DNA of 64,000 nucleotides from Pedobacter sp. (GTDB lineage: Bacteria; Bacteroidota; Bacteroidia; Sphingobacteriales; Sphingobacteriaceae). The translations under genes and the position numbers were made by a program. Location: positions 1-64,000 of the forward strand of contig NZ_JAVHXT010000012.1 in NCBI RefSeq assembly GCF_031119335.1, read 5' to 3'. Of this stretch, positions 18,437-26,319 are shown one piece after another. Within the stretch, counting starts at the first letter, position 1; each line of letters starts with the position of its first letter. The notes under the pieces are model-generated. The model saw only the letters and a list, made by a program, of their open reading frames with translations, was not told the origin of the DNA and searched no databases.

Positions 18437-19063
18437 ATGAACCAACAAGAGCAATTAGAAACGCTTAATGATATCAGGAATATCATGAACCGCTCATCGA
18501 AATTTATTTCATTAAGTGGATTATCGGGCATTTTTGCTGGAATTACAGCTTTATTAGGTGCCTATTTTGCACACCAAGCTTTAAAAGATTATTTAGCGGG
18601 CAACATCGGATATGGTTACGATGCTCAATCTGATATCGAAATTGAGCTCTTAAAAATTGGGGTGCTGGTTCTTGTTGTTGCATTGTTAGGTGGCATATTC
18701 TTTACTTACAGACAAAGCAGAAAGAAAAATCTTCCACTTTGGGACAGCACCAGTAGAAATTTAATTGTTAATCTGGCAATTCCCTTGGTTACTGGTGGAC
18801 TATTTGTAATTGCACTACTTTTAAACCATAGCAACGCTGTGGGTTTAATTGCGCCAAGCACTTTAATTTTTTACGGATTAGCACTCATCAACGCTAGTAA
18901 GTTTACTTATTCTGATATCAAGTTTTTAGGCGTTTGTGAAATCATTTTAGGTATTATCGCTATGTTTAATATTGGATATGGTTTGTATTTTTGGGCCGCT
19001 GGTTTTGGCGTACTACATATTTTGTACGGCAGTATCATGTATTTTAAATACGAAAAAAGGTAG
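18437..19063 (+). CDS. Polytopic membrane protein of unknown function
   Basis: 208 aa with a short N-terminal cytoplasmic helix (MNQQEQLETLNDIRNIMNRSSKF) and about six hydrophobic segments (e.g. LLKIGVLVLVVALLGGIFF, LIVNLAIPLVTGGLFVIALL). I do not recognise a named family. It heads a run of membrane-protein genes around a winged-helix regulator, and its promoter carries the CTTTG-N5-CAAAG palindrome. Confidence 0.75.
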   Translation: MNQQEQLETLNDIRNIMNRSSKFISLSGLSGIFAGITALLGAYFAHQALKDYLAGNIGYGYDAQSDIEIELLKIGVLVLVVALLGGIFFTYRQSRKKNLPLWDSTSRNLIVNLAIPLVTGGLFVIALLLNHSNAVGLIAPSTLIFYGLALINASKFTYSDIKFLGVCEIILGIIAMFNIGYGLYFWAAGFGVLHILYGSIMYFKYEKR

Positions 19064-19136
19064 AACGTAGAAGACTTACGGCATTTAGCCCAACACGCTA
19101 ATCGCAATACGCAATCTCAATACGCAAAAGATAAAA

Positions 19137-19433
19137 ATGAAAAACCCAATAGGCTCACTTAATAAGATTTTTGACAGCAGGATAAGGCTAGGTGTGATGT
19201 CGGTGCTTATTGTGAACGATAGTGTGAGCTTTAACGATTTGAAACAACTACTGGAATTAACAGACGGTAATCTTGCCTCCCACCTAAACACTTTGGAGCA
19301 GGCAGCATATATTAAGATGCACAAAGCTTTTATTGGCAGAAAAACGAATACTACTTATACCATTACCCCTTTGGGCAAACAATCTTTCCAATCTCACTTA
19401 GATGCGCTAGAAAAGATGATTAAAGGCATTTAA
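19137..19433 (+). CDS. Small winged-helix transcriptional regulator (HTH_34-like)
   Basis: 98-aa single-domain DNA-binding protein: helices RIRLGVMSVLIV and SFNDLKQLLE, recognition helix region TDGNLASHLNTLEQAAYI, and the wing GRKTNTTYTITPLG. This layout fits the MarR/ArsR-like winged-helix group annotated as HTH_34. There is no sensor domain. Its position amid three genes with the same promoter palindrome suggests it binds CTTTG-N5-CAAAG; no copy precedes its own start, so it may be co-transcribed with the upstream membrane-protein gene. Confidence 0.85.
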   Translation: MKNPIGSLNKIFDSRIRLGVMSVLIVNDSVSFNDLKQLLELTDGNLASHLNTLEQAAYIKMHKAFIGRKTNTTYTITPLGKQSFQSHLDALEKMIKGI

Positions 19434-19450
19434 TTTTTTTTGAACTTTAG

Positions 19451-19465
19451 CTTTGAAAAACAAAG
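19451..19465 (+). promoter_or_regulatory. CTTTG-N5-CAAAG palindrome, copy 2
   Basis: CTTTG AAAAA CAAAG, then TACTTT; the left arm completes a TAGCTTTG -7-like box (19448-19455). It lies 29 nt before the ATG at 19495. Confidence 0.65.
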
Positions 19466-19494
19466 TACTTTATATTAACTTTAATAATCAAATC

Positions 19495-19806
19495 ATGGAA
19501 ACAATGACAAATTTAAAAACAACATCAAAACAAAGACTGACTGCAACATTTGGCATCATTGCGTTTTTATTGGCAATTCCGGCTGTAGCAATGCAGTTTA
19601 CAAATCAAGTAGATTGGAAATTAGGAGATTTCATCATTATGGGTGCATTATTGACCATTACTGGCTTAGCTATAGAGTTAGTGACGCAGAAGGTTAAAAC
19701 AGCCAATGGAAGAATTTTATTGACTATAGTTATGTTAATTGTTCTGTTCCTGATCTGGGCTGAATTAGCCGTGGGTGTATTCGGAACTCCTTTCGCTGGT
19801 AGCTAG
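19495..19806 (+). CDS. Small membrane protein
   Basis: 103 aa with about three hydrophobic helices (LTATFGIIAFLLAIPAVAM, GDFIIMGALLTITGLAIEL, ILLTIVMLIVLFLIWAELAV). The ATG at 19495 is preferred: an in-frame TTG at 19453 lies inside the promoter palindrome. Family unknown to me. It belongs to the palindrome-controlled membrane module. Confidence 0.7.
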   Translation: METMTNLKTTSKQRLTATFGIIAFLLAIPAVAMQFTNQVDWKLGDFIIMGALLTITGLAIELVTQKVKTANGRILLTIVMLIVLFLIWAELAVGVFGTPFAGS

Positions 19807-19829
19807 CCAGTATTTTTTTTGAAAATAAA

Positions 19830-19844
19830 CTTTGAAAAACAAAG
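19830..19844 (+). promoter_or_regulatory. CTTTG-N5-CAAAG palindrome, copy 3
   Basis: CTTTG AAAAA CAAAG followed by CACTTT, 11 nt before the ATG at 19856; AAACTTTG (19827-19834) is a one-mismatch -7 box. Confidence 0.65.
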
Positions 19845-19855
19845 CACTTTACATA

Positions 19856-20179
19856 ATGCAAAAACAAGCTGATTTATTTGTTGTAACTGTCGCTAAAAAA
19901 TGTGCAAGAATATCGCTATTGTTAGGTATTTGCATCTTTCTAGCGTTCGCGATAGCTATAGAAGAACGGATAATGGTGCTTGGCGGGATATTCCTACTCG
20001 TAGCTTTTATGGTTAACGGACTAATTCTGCTCATTTTGATGCTGCATTTGCTAGGTCCGAAAATAAATCATCAGCAAATATTTCGTGCTATTGTAATCAT
20101 GCTTGTAAATATCCCCATCGCTATTTTTTTCGCCTGGCTTTCTATACAAATTGCCAACTCACAACACATCAATATATAA
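19856..20179 (+). CDS. Small membrane protein
   Basis: 107 aa with three hydrophobic stretches (ISLLLGICIFLAFAIAI, IMVLGGIFLLVAFMVNGLIL, AIVIMLVNIPIAIFFAWLSI) and no recognisable family motif. The ATG at 19856 is used because an in-frame TTG at 19832 is inside the promoter palindrome. The next gene starts 27 nt downstream, so the two are probably co-transcribed. Confidence 0.65.
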   Translation: MQKQADLFVVTVAKKCARISLLLGICIFLAFAIAIEERIMVLGGIFLLVAFMVNGLILLILMLHLLGPKINHQQIFRAIVIMLVNIPIAIFFAWLSIQIANSQHINI

Positions 20180-20206
20180 CACTCTAAACCCAAATCTTCA
20201 AAACAA

Positions 20207-21880
20207 ATGATACAAAAAATTGATTACCGTCTCCCGCTCATTTTAATTGGCGGCTTCCTATTTCAATTCCTATTTTGGGATGAATTTCTAGGTTTGAATT
20301 TATTACTGTACTCGCTGTTTGTGTTTGCAATTACCTTTACAGATAAGCAAATTCCCTTTCATAAAACGAAATTATACACGGCAATACCGCATTTAGCTAT
20401 AGCTATTTACGTTACTTACAACAATTCTGTTCTTGCTATCATTACTTGGTTTATCACCTTGCTAGTGTTTTTGGGAGCAGCGCATTTTGTGATGCTAAAA
20501 TCGGCAACTACAGCATTGGTTTGGGGCTTTTTGCAGGTCATTAGCGGTCCATCGGGAATAATTGGCAAATTAAGAGCCACGAAGATTGGTAAGGTTAACA
20601 TCAAACCGGTACTTAAACCGATAAAATACATTGTTATGCCGCTGTTAATGGTAATTATCTTTTGCTCGCTCTACAGCTTGGCTAATCCCATTTTTGCAAA
20701 ATATGTGAATGCGGTAAATGTTGAACTAAGCCGGTTTTTTAGCAGTATTTTCAGGTTTTTGTTTGTAGATATCAGCTTTGCGAAACTCTTTATTATTACT
20801 TTGGGCTGCTGCATTACCGCCGGAATAATGGTAACCGTAAAGAGTAATCTGTTAGAAGATATTGAAATTAAGGAAACTGACGAACTGACGAGAAAACGCC
20901 GAAGTAATAAAAGCAATTTACTTTTTGAGGATTTTAGAGCCCTATTTGCTGGCAGCCAGACCAAGAAGCTCCTAGCACTTAAAACCGAAAACATTATCGG
21001 CATCATTTCTTTTGTAGCGCTTAACATTTTGCTGTTATTTTTAAATGGAATTGATGTTTCTACCTTATGGTTAAACAACAACGTTAATGCTGGAAAAGAT
21101 TTTTCGGCAGAATTGCATGATGGCACCAATACCTTGATTTTCAGCATCGTGATTGCGATGTTAATTGTTGTTTACTTCTTCAGCGGCAACCTCAATTTTT
21201 ACAGTAAAAATAAGTTCATTAAAGCACTTGCTTATGTTTGGATTGCGCAAAATGCTTTCTTAGTGCTTTCTGTTTTTCACCGCGATTACGACTATATTTT
21301 TTACCACGGATTGACCCACAAACGAATTGGCGTAGCAGTTTTTGCCACACTTAGTATGATAGGTTTGCTCACCGTCTATCTCAAAATTGCCAGACAGCGA
21401 ACAATTTTCTTTTTGTACCGCATTAACTCCAAAGTTTGGTACGTGCTATTGGTAGTGTTAAGTTTTGTAAACTGGGATGTGCTAATTGTGCGCTACAATT
21501 TTGCTAACGCGGATAAGATTGGCGTTGATGTAGACCATTTAATGAGTTTCTCAGATAAAACACTCCCTCTACTCGTTGAAAACCGAGAACTACTTCTGAA
21601 ACATGCGGTCATAGAAGCAGAAAAAGATTGGTCAAGCCACGATGAGTTAACAGCGGAAGTAGATTCTGTTGCCACTGGAGTTGCTGTAGTTACCACACAA
21701 GGTACAAATGCGGCACCACCGTTGAGCAAAGCAGAGCGAAAAGCATTAGCCATTAAAAGCGCAAAGGAGACCTTTAACCAAAGAATGGATAATAAAATTG
21801 AGTGGTTTTTAGAAAAGCAGAAAACTGGTTCTTGGTTGTCGTTTAGTTATGTGGAGTGGGAAGCGGCAGAGAGTTTTTAG
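20207..21880 (+). CDS. DUF4153/DUF4173-like polytopic membrane protein
   Basis: 557 aa with ten or more predicted membrane helices in the first 430 residues and a soluble, Lys/Glu-rich C-terminal tail. The segment YGLTHKRIGVAVFATLSMIG preceded by VFHRDYDYIFYHG resembles the conserved GLT(x)nR motif of DUF4153/DUF4173 proteins. Function unknown. Part of the membrane module with the winged-helix regulator; followed 20 nt later by another membrane protein. Confidence 0.7.
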   Translation: MIQKIDYRLPLILIGGFLFQFLFWDEFLGLNLLLYSLFVFAITFTDKQIPFHKTKLYTAIPHLAIAIYVTYNNSVLAIITWFITLLVFLGAAHFVMLKSATTALVWGFLQVISGPSGIIGKLRATKIGKVNIKPVLKPIKYIVMPLLMVIIFCSLYSLANPIFAKYVNAVNVELSRFFSSIFRFLFVDISFAKLFIITLGCCITAGIMVTVKSNLLEDIEIKETDELTRKRRSNKSNLLFEDFRALFAGSQTKKLLALKTENIIGIISFVALNILLLFLNGIDVSTLWLNNNVNAGKDFSAELHDGTNTLIFSIVIAMLIVVYFFSGNLNFYSKNKFIKALAYVWIAQNAFLVLSVFHRDYDYIFYHGLTHKRIGVAVFATLSMIGLLTVYLKIARQRTIFFLYRINSKVWYVLLVVLSFVNWDVLIVRYNFANADKIGVDVDHLMSFSDKTLPLLVENRELLLKHAVIEAEKDWSSHDELTAEVDSVATGVAVVTTQGTNAAPPLSKAERKALAIKSAKETFNQRMDNKIEWFLEKQKTGSWLSFSYVEWEAAESF

Positions 21881-21900
21881 ACAAAAAATAGAGGGAAGCT

Positions 21901-22479
21901 ATGGATATTCTTGGGTTTTTAATTGTCGTTTCGTTAGTTTTTATCGGACTTCCTACTGCTATAGGGTGGCTAATTTATATCATACTTAAACGGCTTAACT
22001 ACCGTAAAACAGCAAAATGGCTGGTGTTGATTTATGCAGCTTTCCTGTGTATTATCATTTTGGAAACAATATTTAACGATGAACTTTTTACAAAAGGTGA
22101 TGCGAAGAAATTTGCAAAGCAACTAAATATCGAATTATACGATAATTTTAATTTAATTGAAAACCAATCTAAATGGTCGGTCGGTGATTATTACCAAACT
22201 TTTAGTCTCAGAATTTCAAAAAGTGACAAGGAAAGAATTATTCAATCTATTAAATCAGATACGAATTTCATAGCATTAGGCAAACCAATAACTAATTTTC
22301 TCTACGACCCCAACGTAGATAAATATAACGGAAAGAAAGTGACTCAAAATTATGAAGTTGATGATGCCTTTGTTAGGGAGTTATTTATACCTAACGGCGA
22401 TGGCTATGCTCCTACCTTTTATAAAATTAGCATATATAAAGTTGGTACGATTGTAGTTTTTGAAGATATTGACAATTAA
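21901..22479 (+). CDS. Membrane-anchored hypothetical protein
   Basis: 192 aa: two N-terminal transmembrane helices (ILGFLIVVSLVFIGLPTAIGWL and WLVLIYAAFLCIIILETIF) and a soluble C-terminal domain of about 130 residues. I recognise no family. It is the last gene of the membrane module and is followed by a clear terminator. Confidence 0.65.
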   Translation: MDILGFLIVVSLVFIGLPTAIGWLIYIILKRLNYRKTAKWLVLIYAAFLCIIILETIFNDELFTKGDAKKFAKQLNIELYDNFNLIENQSKWSVGDYYQTFSLRISKSDKERIIQSIKSDTNFIALGKPITNFLYDPNVDKYNGKKVTQNYEVDDAFVRELFIPNGDGYAPTFYKISIYKVGTIVVFEDIDN

Positions 22480-22491
22480 ACTAATCATTGC

Positions 22492-22515
22492 CGTCGGCTT
22501 TAGCCGACGTTTTTT
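22492..22515 (+). terminator. Intrinsic terminator of the membrane module
   Basis: CGTCGGCT, a TT loop, AGCCGACG and TTTTTT. Confidence 0.85.
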
Positions 22516-22530
22516 ATGCAATTTGATTTG

Positions 22531-22680
22531 GGCTTTAGCCACATTGGTTGATAGCCATATAGGTTTTTCTTAACCAAACCCGATTGAGCGGATTAGCCCG
22601 GAAGCAAGTGTAACGAAGCTGAGGACTATGAGCGAAAGCGGGGCTACATTAGCCAAGAACCACCGCCCCTACATTTTCAA
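22531..22680. repeat. Structured intergenic element, probable dispersed repeat
   Basis: This stretch has unusual G+C and imperfect inverted segments (TTAGCCAC...GTTGA and GGATTAGCCCGG...GCGGGGCTACATTAGCC). It has no open frame and no tRNA or riboswitch fold that I can name. It resembles the GGCTA/AGCCC-type intergenic repeats common in this phylum. No other full copy is in the window. Confidence 0.4.
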
Positions 22681-22781
22681 AAAATAGACAAATATTTGAG
22701 CCAACAATTTAACAATCCATCCATTTCACAATAACATCTTGCTAACATTGCGATTTCTTTACATTTAAATCTATTTTGCTA

Positions 22782-22812
22782 TTGGCATAAAGGATTTGAA
22801 ATTGTAGATTTG
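22782..22812 (+). promoter_or_regulatory. sucC promoter, TTG-N20-TAGATTTG
   Basis: TTG 22782-22784 and TAGATTTG 22805-22812; the start codon follows 16 nt later. Confidence 0.65.
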
Positions 22813-22828
22813 GGCAAATTTTAAAGAA

Positions 22829-24022
22829 ATGAACATCCACGAATATCAAGGTAAACAAATTCTAAAGAGTTTTGGCGTTGCTATCCAAGAAGGCATTGTT
22901 GCTGATACAGTTGACCAAGCTGTTGAGGCCGCTAAACAAATGAAAACTGACTTTAACTCTGACTGGGTTGTGATTAAAGCGCAAATCCACGCTGGAGGTA
23001 GAGGAAAAGGCGGCGGTGTGAAGTTGGCCAAAAACTTAGACGAAGTTAAACAAAGAGCTACCGATATTTTGGGAATGCAGTTGGTAACCCCGCAAACTGG
23101 TGCCGAAGGTAAAAGAGTGAACAAAATTTTGGTTGCCCAAGATGTTTACTATCCAGGTCCAACGGAAACTAAAGAATTTTATGTTTCTGTTTTGTTAGAT
23201 CGTGCTGCTGGCAAAAATATCATCATGTACAGTACCGAAGGTGGTATGGACATCGAAGAAGTTGCTGAGCACACACCTCACTTGATTTTCAAAGAAACTA
23301 TTGACCCTAAAGTTGGTTTACAAGGTTTCCAAGCTCGTAAAATTGCTTTTAACTTAGGTTTAAGCGGTGCGGCACATAAAGAAATGGTGAAGTTTGTTTC
23401 TGCTTTATATAAAGCTTACGATCAAACTGACTCTGCAATGTTTGAAATTAACCCGGTATTAAAAACTAGCGATGACAAAATTATTGCTGTTGATGCTAAG
23501 GTTGATTTAGACGAAAATGCATTATACCGTCACCCAGATTATGCAGCAATGCGTGATAAATTAGAAGAAGACCCAACTGATGTTGAGGCTAGCGAAAGCA
23601 ACTTAAACTATGTAAAACTTGACGGAAACGTTGGTTGTATGGTTAACGGTGCTGGTTTAGCTATGGCAACTATGGATATCATTAAACTTGCTGGTGGCGA
23701 GCCTGCTAACTTTTTAGACGTGGGCGGGACCGCTAACGCTACTACAGTTAAAGCTGGTTTCAATATCATCTTAAAAGATCCTAACGTAAAAGCAATTTTG
23801 ATTAACATTTTTGGTGGTATTGTACGTTGCGATAGAGTTGCACAAGGTGTAATTGATGCTTACCAAGAAATTGGCGACATCAGAGTTCCAATTATTGTTC
23901 GTTTACAAGGAACTAACGCAGAAGAAGCTAAAAAATTAATCGACGAGTCTGGCTTGAAAGTTTACTCTGCAATCTTGTTAAAAGAAGCTGCAGATTTAGT
24001 AGAAGAAGTTTTGGCTAAATAG
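22829..24022 (+). CDS. sucC: Succinyl-CoA synthetase (ADP-forming) beta subunit
   Basis: 397-aa ATP-grasp subunit of succinyl-CoA ligase (TCA cycle substrate-level phosphorylation). It begins with the canonical [12 protein letters not shown]; the ATP-grasp segment [15 protein letters not shown], the Mg/nucleotide residues in MFEINPVL and the CoA-ligase domain with [15 protein letters not shown] and [11 protein letters not shown] are intact. No sucD is adjacent; the alpha subunit is evidently elsewhere, as is common in this phylum. It has its own promoter and terminator. Confidence 0.97.
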   Translation: MNIHEYQGKQILKSFGVAIQEGIVADTVDQAVEAAKQMKTDFNSDWVVIKAQIHAGGRGKGGGVKLAKNLDEVKQRATDILGMQLVTPQTGAEGKRVNKILVAQDVYYPGPTETKEFYVSVLLDRAAGKNIIMYSTEGGMDIEEVAEHTPHLIFKETIDPKVGLQGFQARKIAFNLGLSGAAHKEMVKFVSALYKAYDQTDSAMFEINPVLKTSDDKIIAVDAKVDLDENALYRHPDYAAMRDKLEEDPTDVEASESNLNYVKLDGNVGCMVNGAGLAMATMDIIKLAGGEPANFLDVGGTANATTVKAGFNIILKDPNVKAILINIFGGIVRCDRVAQGVIDAYQEIGDIRVPIIVRLQGTNAEEAKKLIDESGLKVYSAILLKEAADLVEEVLAK

Positions 24023-24042
24023 TTGTAAAAGATATATTTCGT

Positions 24043-24077
24043 AAAAAGACCAGTTGAGCAATCAGCTGGTCTTTTTT
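24043..24077 (+). terminator. sucC terminator
   Basis: AAAAAGACCAG and CTGGTCTTTTTT form an 11-bp or longer stem, with one G-U extension, ending in a T-run. Confidence 0.85.
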
Positions 24078-24167
24078 GTTTAAGCCCTGCCTGTCATGCA
24101 GTTGCAACTAAGCATCTAATATTTTTTTGAAAAGCAGTTTCAGTAATTCTTCGTTTACATCAGCCCC

Positions 24168-24265
24168 GCCTGCCTACCGCAGGCAGGCTTTCCGCTGCAA
24201 TCTTTTTGCCCTAGCACAAACCTCATAGGTTTTACTAGCAAATCGTCTATAAACCTATGAGGTTT
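24168..24265. repeat. Two dispersed-type palindromes
   Basis: GCCTGCCT-ACCGC-AGGCAGGC (24168-24188) is followed by a perfect 15-bp inverted repeat AAACCTCATAGGTTT (24218-24232) / complement (24251-24265). From 24266 to 24397 I see only a motif AAAAAGTATTTCC that recurs at 45369. Confidence 0.65.
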
Positions 24266-24397
24266 TACCATACACAACAAAAAGTATTTCCACTGCAATA
24301 CGGGTTTAAATAACAAAAGCCATTGCAAGAAAATCAAAAACCTATCCCATCCAAAATATAAGAGGATTTTTGTAAATTTAACATATAAGTAAATAGT

Positions 24398-24840
24398 ATG
24401 ACTGAAGAACAGAAACTTGAACTTAGCGAATTTGTAAAAAAAATGGAAAAATGAAATTCCGGAAAAAGACATTTATCTTTTAATGGACATGGCCACTTGA
24501 GATATATCAATGCTAATAACGTAGGACTAATTAGATTTGGCTTAAAAAATATCGAAACAGCAATTTTTCAGAATAAAAGTATACGAACTTGGGCGGCGAA
24601 TATGCTGAAGAAAAATGGATTAAATAACAAGATGAAGACCTAAGTATTCATTATATAGAAAAAATCAATGATAATATTGAAGAATATATTTTAAGCCGAG
24701 GAAAATACCAAAAGGTAGGCAAAAAAAATGGCAGAATAGCTTTAGCTTCGATTGTTATCACCTTAATGGGATTAATTGGTTTATCATCTACTTATTTATT
24801 TACTGGTTATACACTAACTAAAATCGATTACCTTAAATGA
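24398..24840 (+). pseudogene. Frameshifted remnant of a small membrane protein gene
   Basis: Coding sense is recoverable only by changing frame. ATG at 24398 reads MTEEQKLELSEFVKKMEK then stop; another frame gives NEIPEKDIYLL, the next GHGHLRYINANNVGLIRFGL, then GGEYAEEKWIK, an in-frame TAA, and DEDLSIHYIEKINDNI ending in a transmembrane segment (IALASIVITLMGLIGLSSTYLF). At least three indels, some at A-runs, and one nonsense codon are needed. The final TGA overlaps the ATG of the next gene (ATGA), so it was once translationally coupled to it. Family unknown. Confidence 0.6.
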
Positions 24841-25127
24841 AATATCGACTAACAATATTATTATTATTATTGCTATCCACCCTCTCACAGAGCTGCAAAA
24901 ATGAAACGTTGATTAATAAAAGTAACTGGAAATATCGAGAAGGCTACTACATTGGCGATTGGCTAGATTTCAAAAAAGGCATAATCTTACGTAATGACAC
25001 AATTTTTAAAGACAGCATAGCTATAGCAAAGTTTATAAAAATTAGCAAAGGATACTTGGAATTTCCCACAACACTGCAAATTGCAGATTTAAAAACTAAT
25101 GAAATTGGAACTTATATTGCAAAATAA
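24837..25127 (+). CDS. Small lipoprotein of unknown function
   Basis: 96 aa with a lipoprotein signal (MKYRLTILLLLLLSTLSQSC, lipobox LSQSC) and a short soluble domain. No family recognised. Its ATG overlaps the stop of the decayed gene upstream, and its TAA abuts the ATG of the methyltransferase gene, so it sits in the middle of a former three-gene operon. Confidence 0.65.
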   Translation: MKYRLTILLLLLLSTLSQSCKNETLINKSNWKYREGYYIGDWLDFKKGIILRNDTIFKDSIAIAKFIKISKGYLEFPTTLQIADLKTNEIGTYIAK

Positions 25128-25760
25128 ATGAACCACAACCAGCACAATTTAAACACTTGGAATAAAGTTGCCAAAGCTTACGAAGACAAATTCATGAAAA
25201 TGGACTTGTACAACGAAACCTACGATTTCATTTGCCAAGCTATTAAAAAGGAAAATGCTAAGCTTTTAGAAGTTGGTTGTGGCCCGGGTAACATCACTAA
25301 GCACCTATTAAACAAAAGACCTGATTTTAAAATCCATGGGATAGATCTAGCGCCAAACATGATTGCCTTGGCACAGAAAAACAACCCAGAAGCAACATTC
25401 GCGGTAATGGATGCCAGAAAAATTGGAAAACTAGTAGACAAATTTGACGCTATTATCGCTGGTTTTTGCCTCCCCTATTTCTCTTCTTCAGAAAGCGAAC
25501 AATTCATTCTTGATGCTAATCAACTGCTAAATAATGATGGCCTTATATACATCAGTTTTGTAGAAGGCTTACCATCGCAATCTAAACTAATGACCAACAA
25601 AAACGGCAACAGTGTTTATTTCAACTACCATGAATTGGAAACTTTAAAAGACGTGCTTGGAGCAAACGGTTTTAAAGATGAGCATATTTGGAAAGTAGAT
25701 TTCAAAAGATCAGAAAATGAAATTGAAGTGCATACTATTTTAACAGCGAGAAAAGGTTAG
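25128..25760 (+). CDS. Class I SAM-dependent methyltransferase
   Basis: 210 aa. Motif I LLEVGCGPGNITKHLL, an acidic residue after strand 2 (IHGIDLAPNMI) and motif AVMDARKI define a Methyltransf_25/11-type fold that binds SAM. Substrate unknown. It begins immediately after the stop of the lipoprotein gene, implying co-transcription. Confidence 0.9.
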   Translation: MNHNQHNLNTWNKVAKAYEDKFMKMDLYNETYDFICQAIKKENAKLLEVGCGPGNITKHLLNKRPDFKIHGIDLAPNMIALAQKNNPEATFAVMDARKIGKLVDKFDAIIAGFCLPYFSSSESEQFILDANQLLNNDGLIYISFVEGLPSQSKLMTNKNGNSVYFNYHELETLKDVLGANGFKDEHIWKVDFKRSENEIEVHTILTARKG

Positions 25761-25793
25761 CCTACAAGCCTTATTTCTATTTAGTGCATTACG

Positions 25794-25814
25794 ATTGCCA
25801 GTCGAGCTGGCAAT
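25794..25814. repeat. ATTGCCAG-N5-CTGGCAAT palindrome
   Basis: A short perfect palindrome followed by GACGG, like the end of a REP-like CGTCATTGC element; probably a degenerate relative of the copies at 5724 and 38020. Confidence 0.5.
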
Positions 25815-25941
25815 GACGGCGAGCAGAACCCATACTAAGTCATAAAAAACAAAAGCCTCCTGAAAAATCAGGAAGCTCTCTATAGGTTGTTTAGGTTTAG
25901 TTTAAAATCTTTTCAAAAGTCATTTCACTTGTTTTTATGAA

Positions 25942-25969
25942 AAAGCTCTGGCCATCCAACCAGAGCTTT
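25942..25969. terminator. Hairpin, probable terminator
   Basis: AAAGCTCTGG (25942-25951) and CCAGAGCTTT (25960-25969), 10-bp stem with an 8-nt loop. A weaker hairpin precedes it at 25853-25877. The T-run is poor on the plus strand. Confidence 0.5.
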
Positions 25970-26019
25970 AATCAAACCAAATATAAATGTACTTTTTTGT
26001 ATGAACACAACAAATATAT

Positions 26020-26285
26020 AGCAAAATTTTTAATTTCAAAACTTTTTAAATTAAAAAATCAACTTTTTTTTATTAAAAAATCAAAAAACAACGTAAAAAT
26101 CAAAAAATAAATAGCAAACAAAATAACAAATAGACATAAAAAATCAAAAACAAACTAAAAAAACAACCAAAAAGAGAATAAAACAAATAAAAAAAACAAA
26201 AACACTACAAAAAAATATATAAAAATTAATTTTTTAATAATAAAAACTAAAAATTACTAAAAAAATAACCCAAATTAACAAAACG
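26020..26285 (+). other. Strongly strand-asymmetric A-rich tract
   Basis: About 270 bases are dominated by A-runs broken by single C, T or G (e.g. AAAAAATCAAAAA recurs), with very few G and, over the middle part, few T. No open frame of note. It ends directly at a -7 box, so it could be a curved upstream promoter region or, if transcribed, an unstructured leader. Confidence 0.7.
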
Positions 26286-26293
26286 TATATTTG
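26286..26293 (+). promoter_or_regulatory. -7 box TATATTTG
   Basis: A perfect TAnnTTTG match 26 nt before the ATG at 26320; no clear -33 TTG, the upstream sequence being the A-rich tract. Confidence 0.5.
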
Positions 26294-26319
26294 TATACTC
26301 AAAATTTTTTCTAAATGCG

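Noticed and set aside
22531..22680. Riboswitch before sucC
   Set aside because: The segment is structured, but it matches no riboswitch core that I recognise and precedes a separate sucC promoter, so it would not be in the sucC transcript.
24398..24840. Programmed frameshifting in the broken gene
   Set aside because: Several shifts in different places plus an in-frame stop are needed, which fits decay or sequence error better than recoding.
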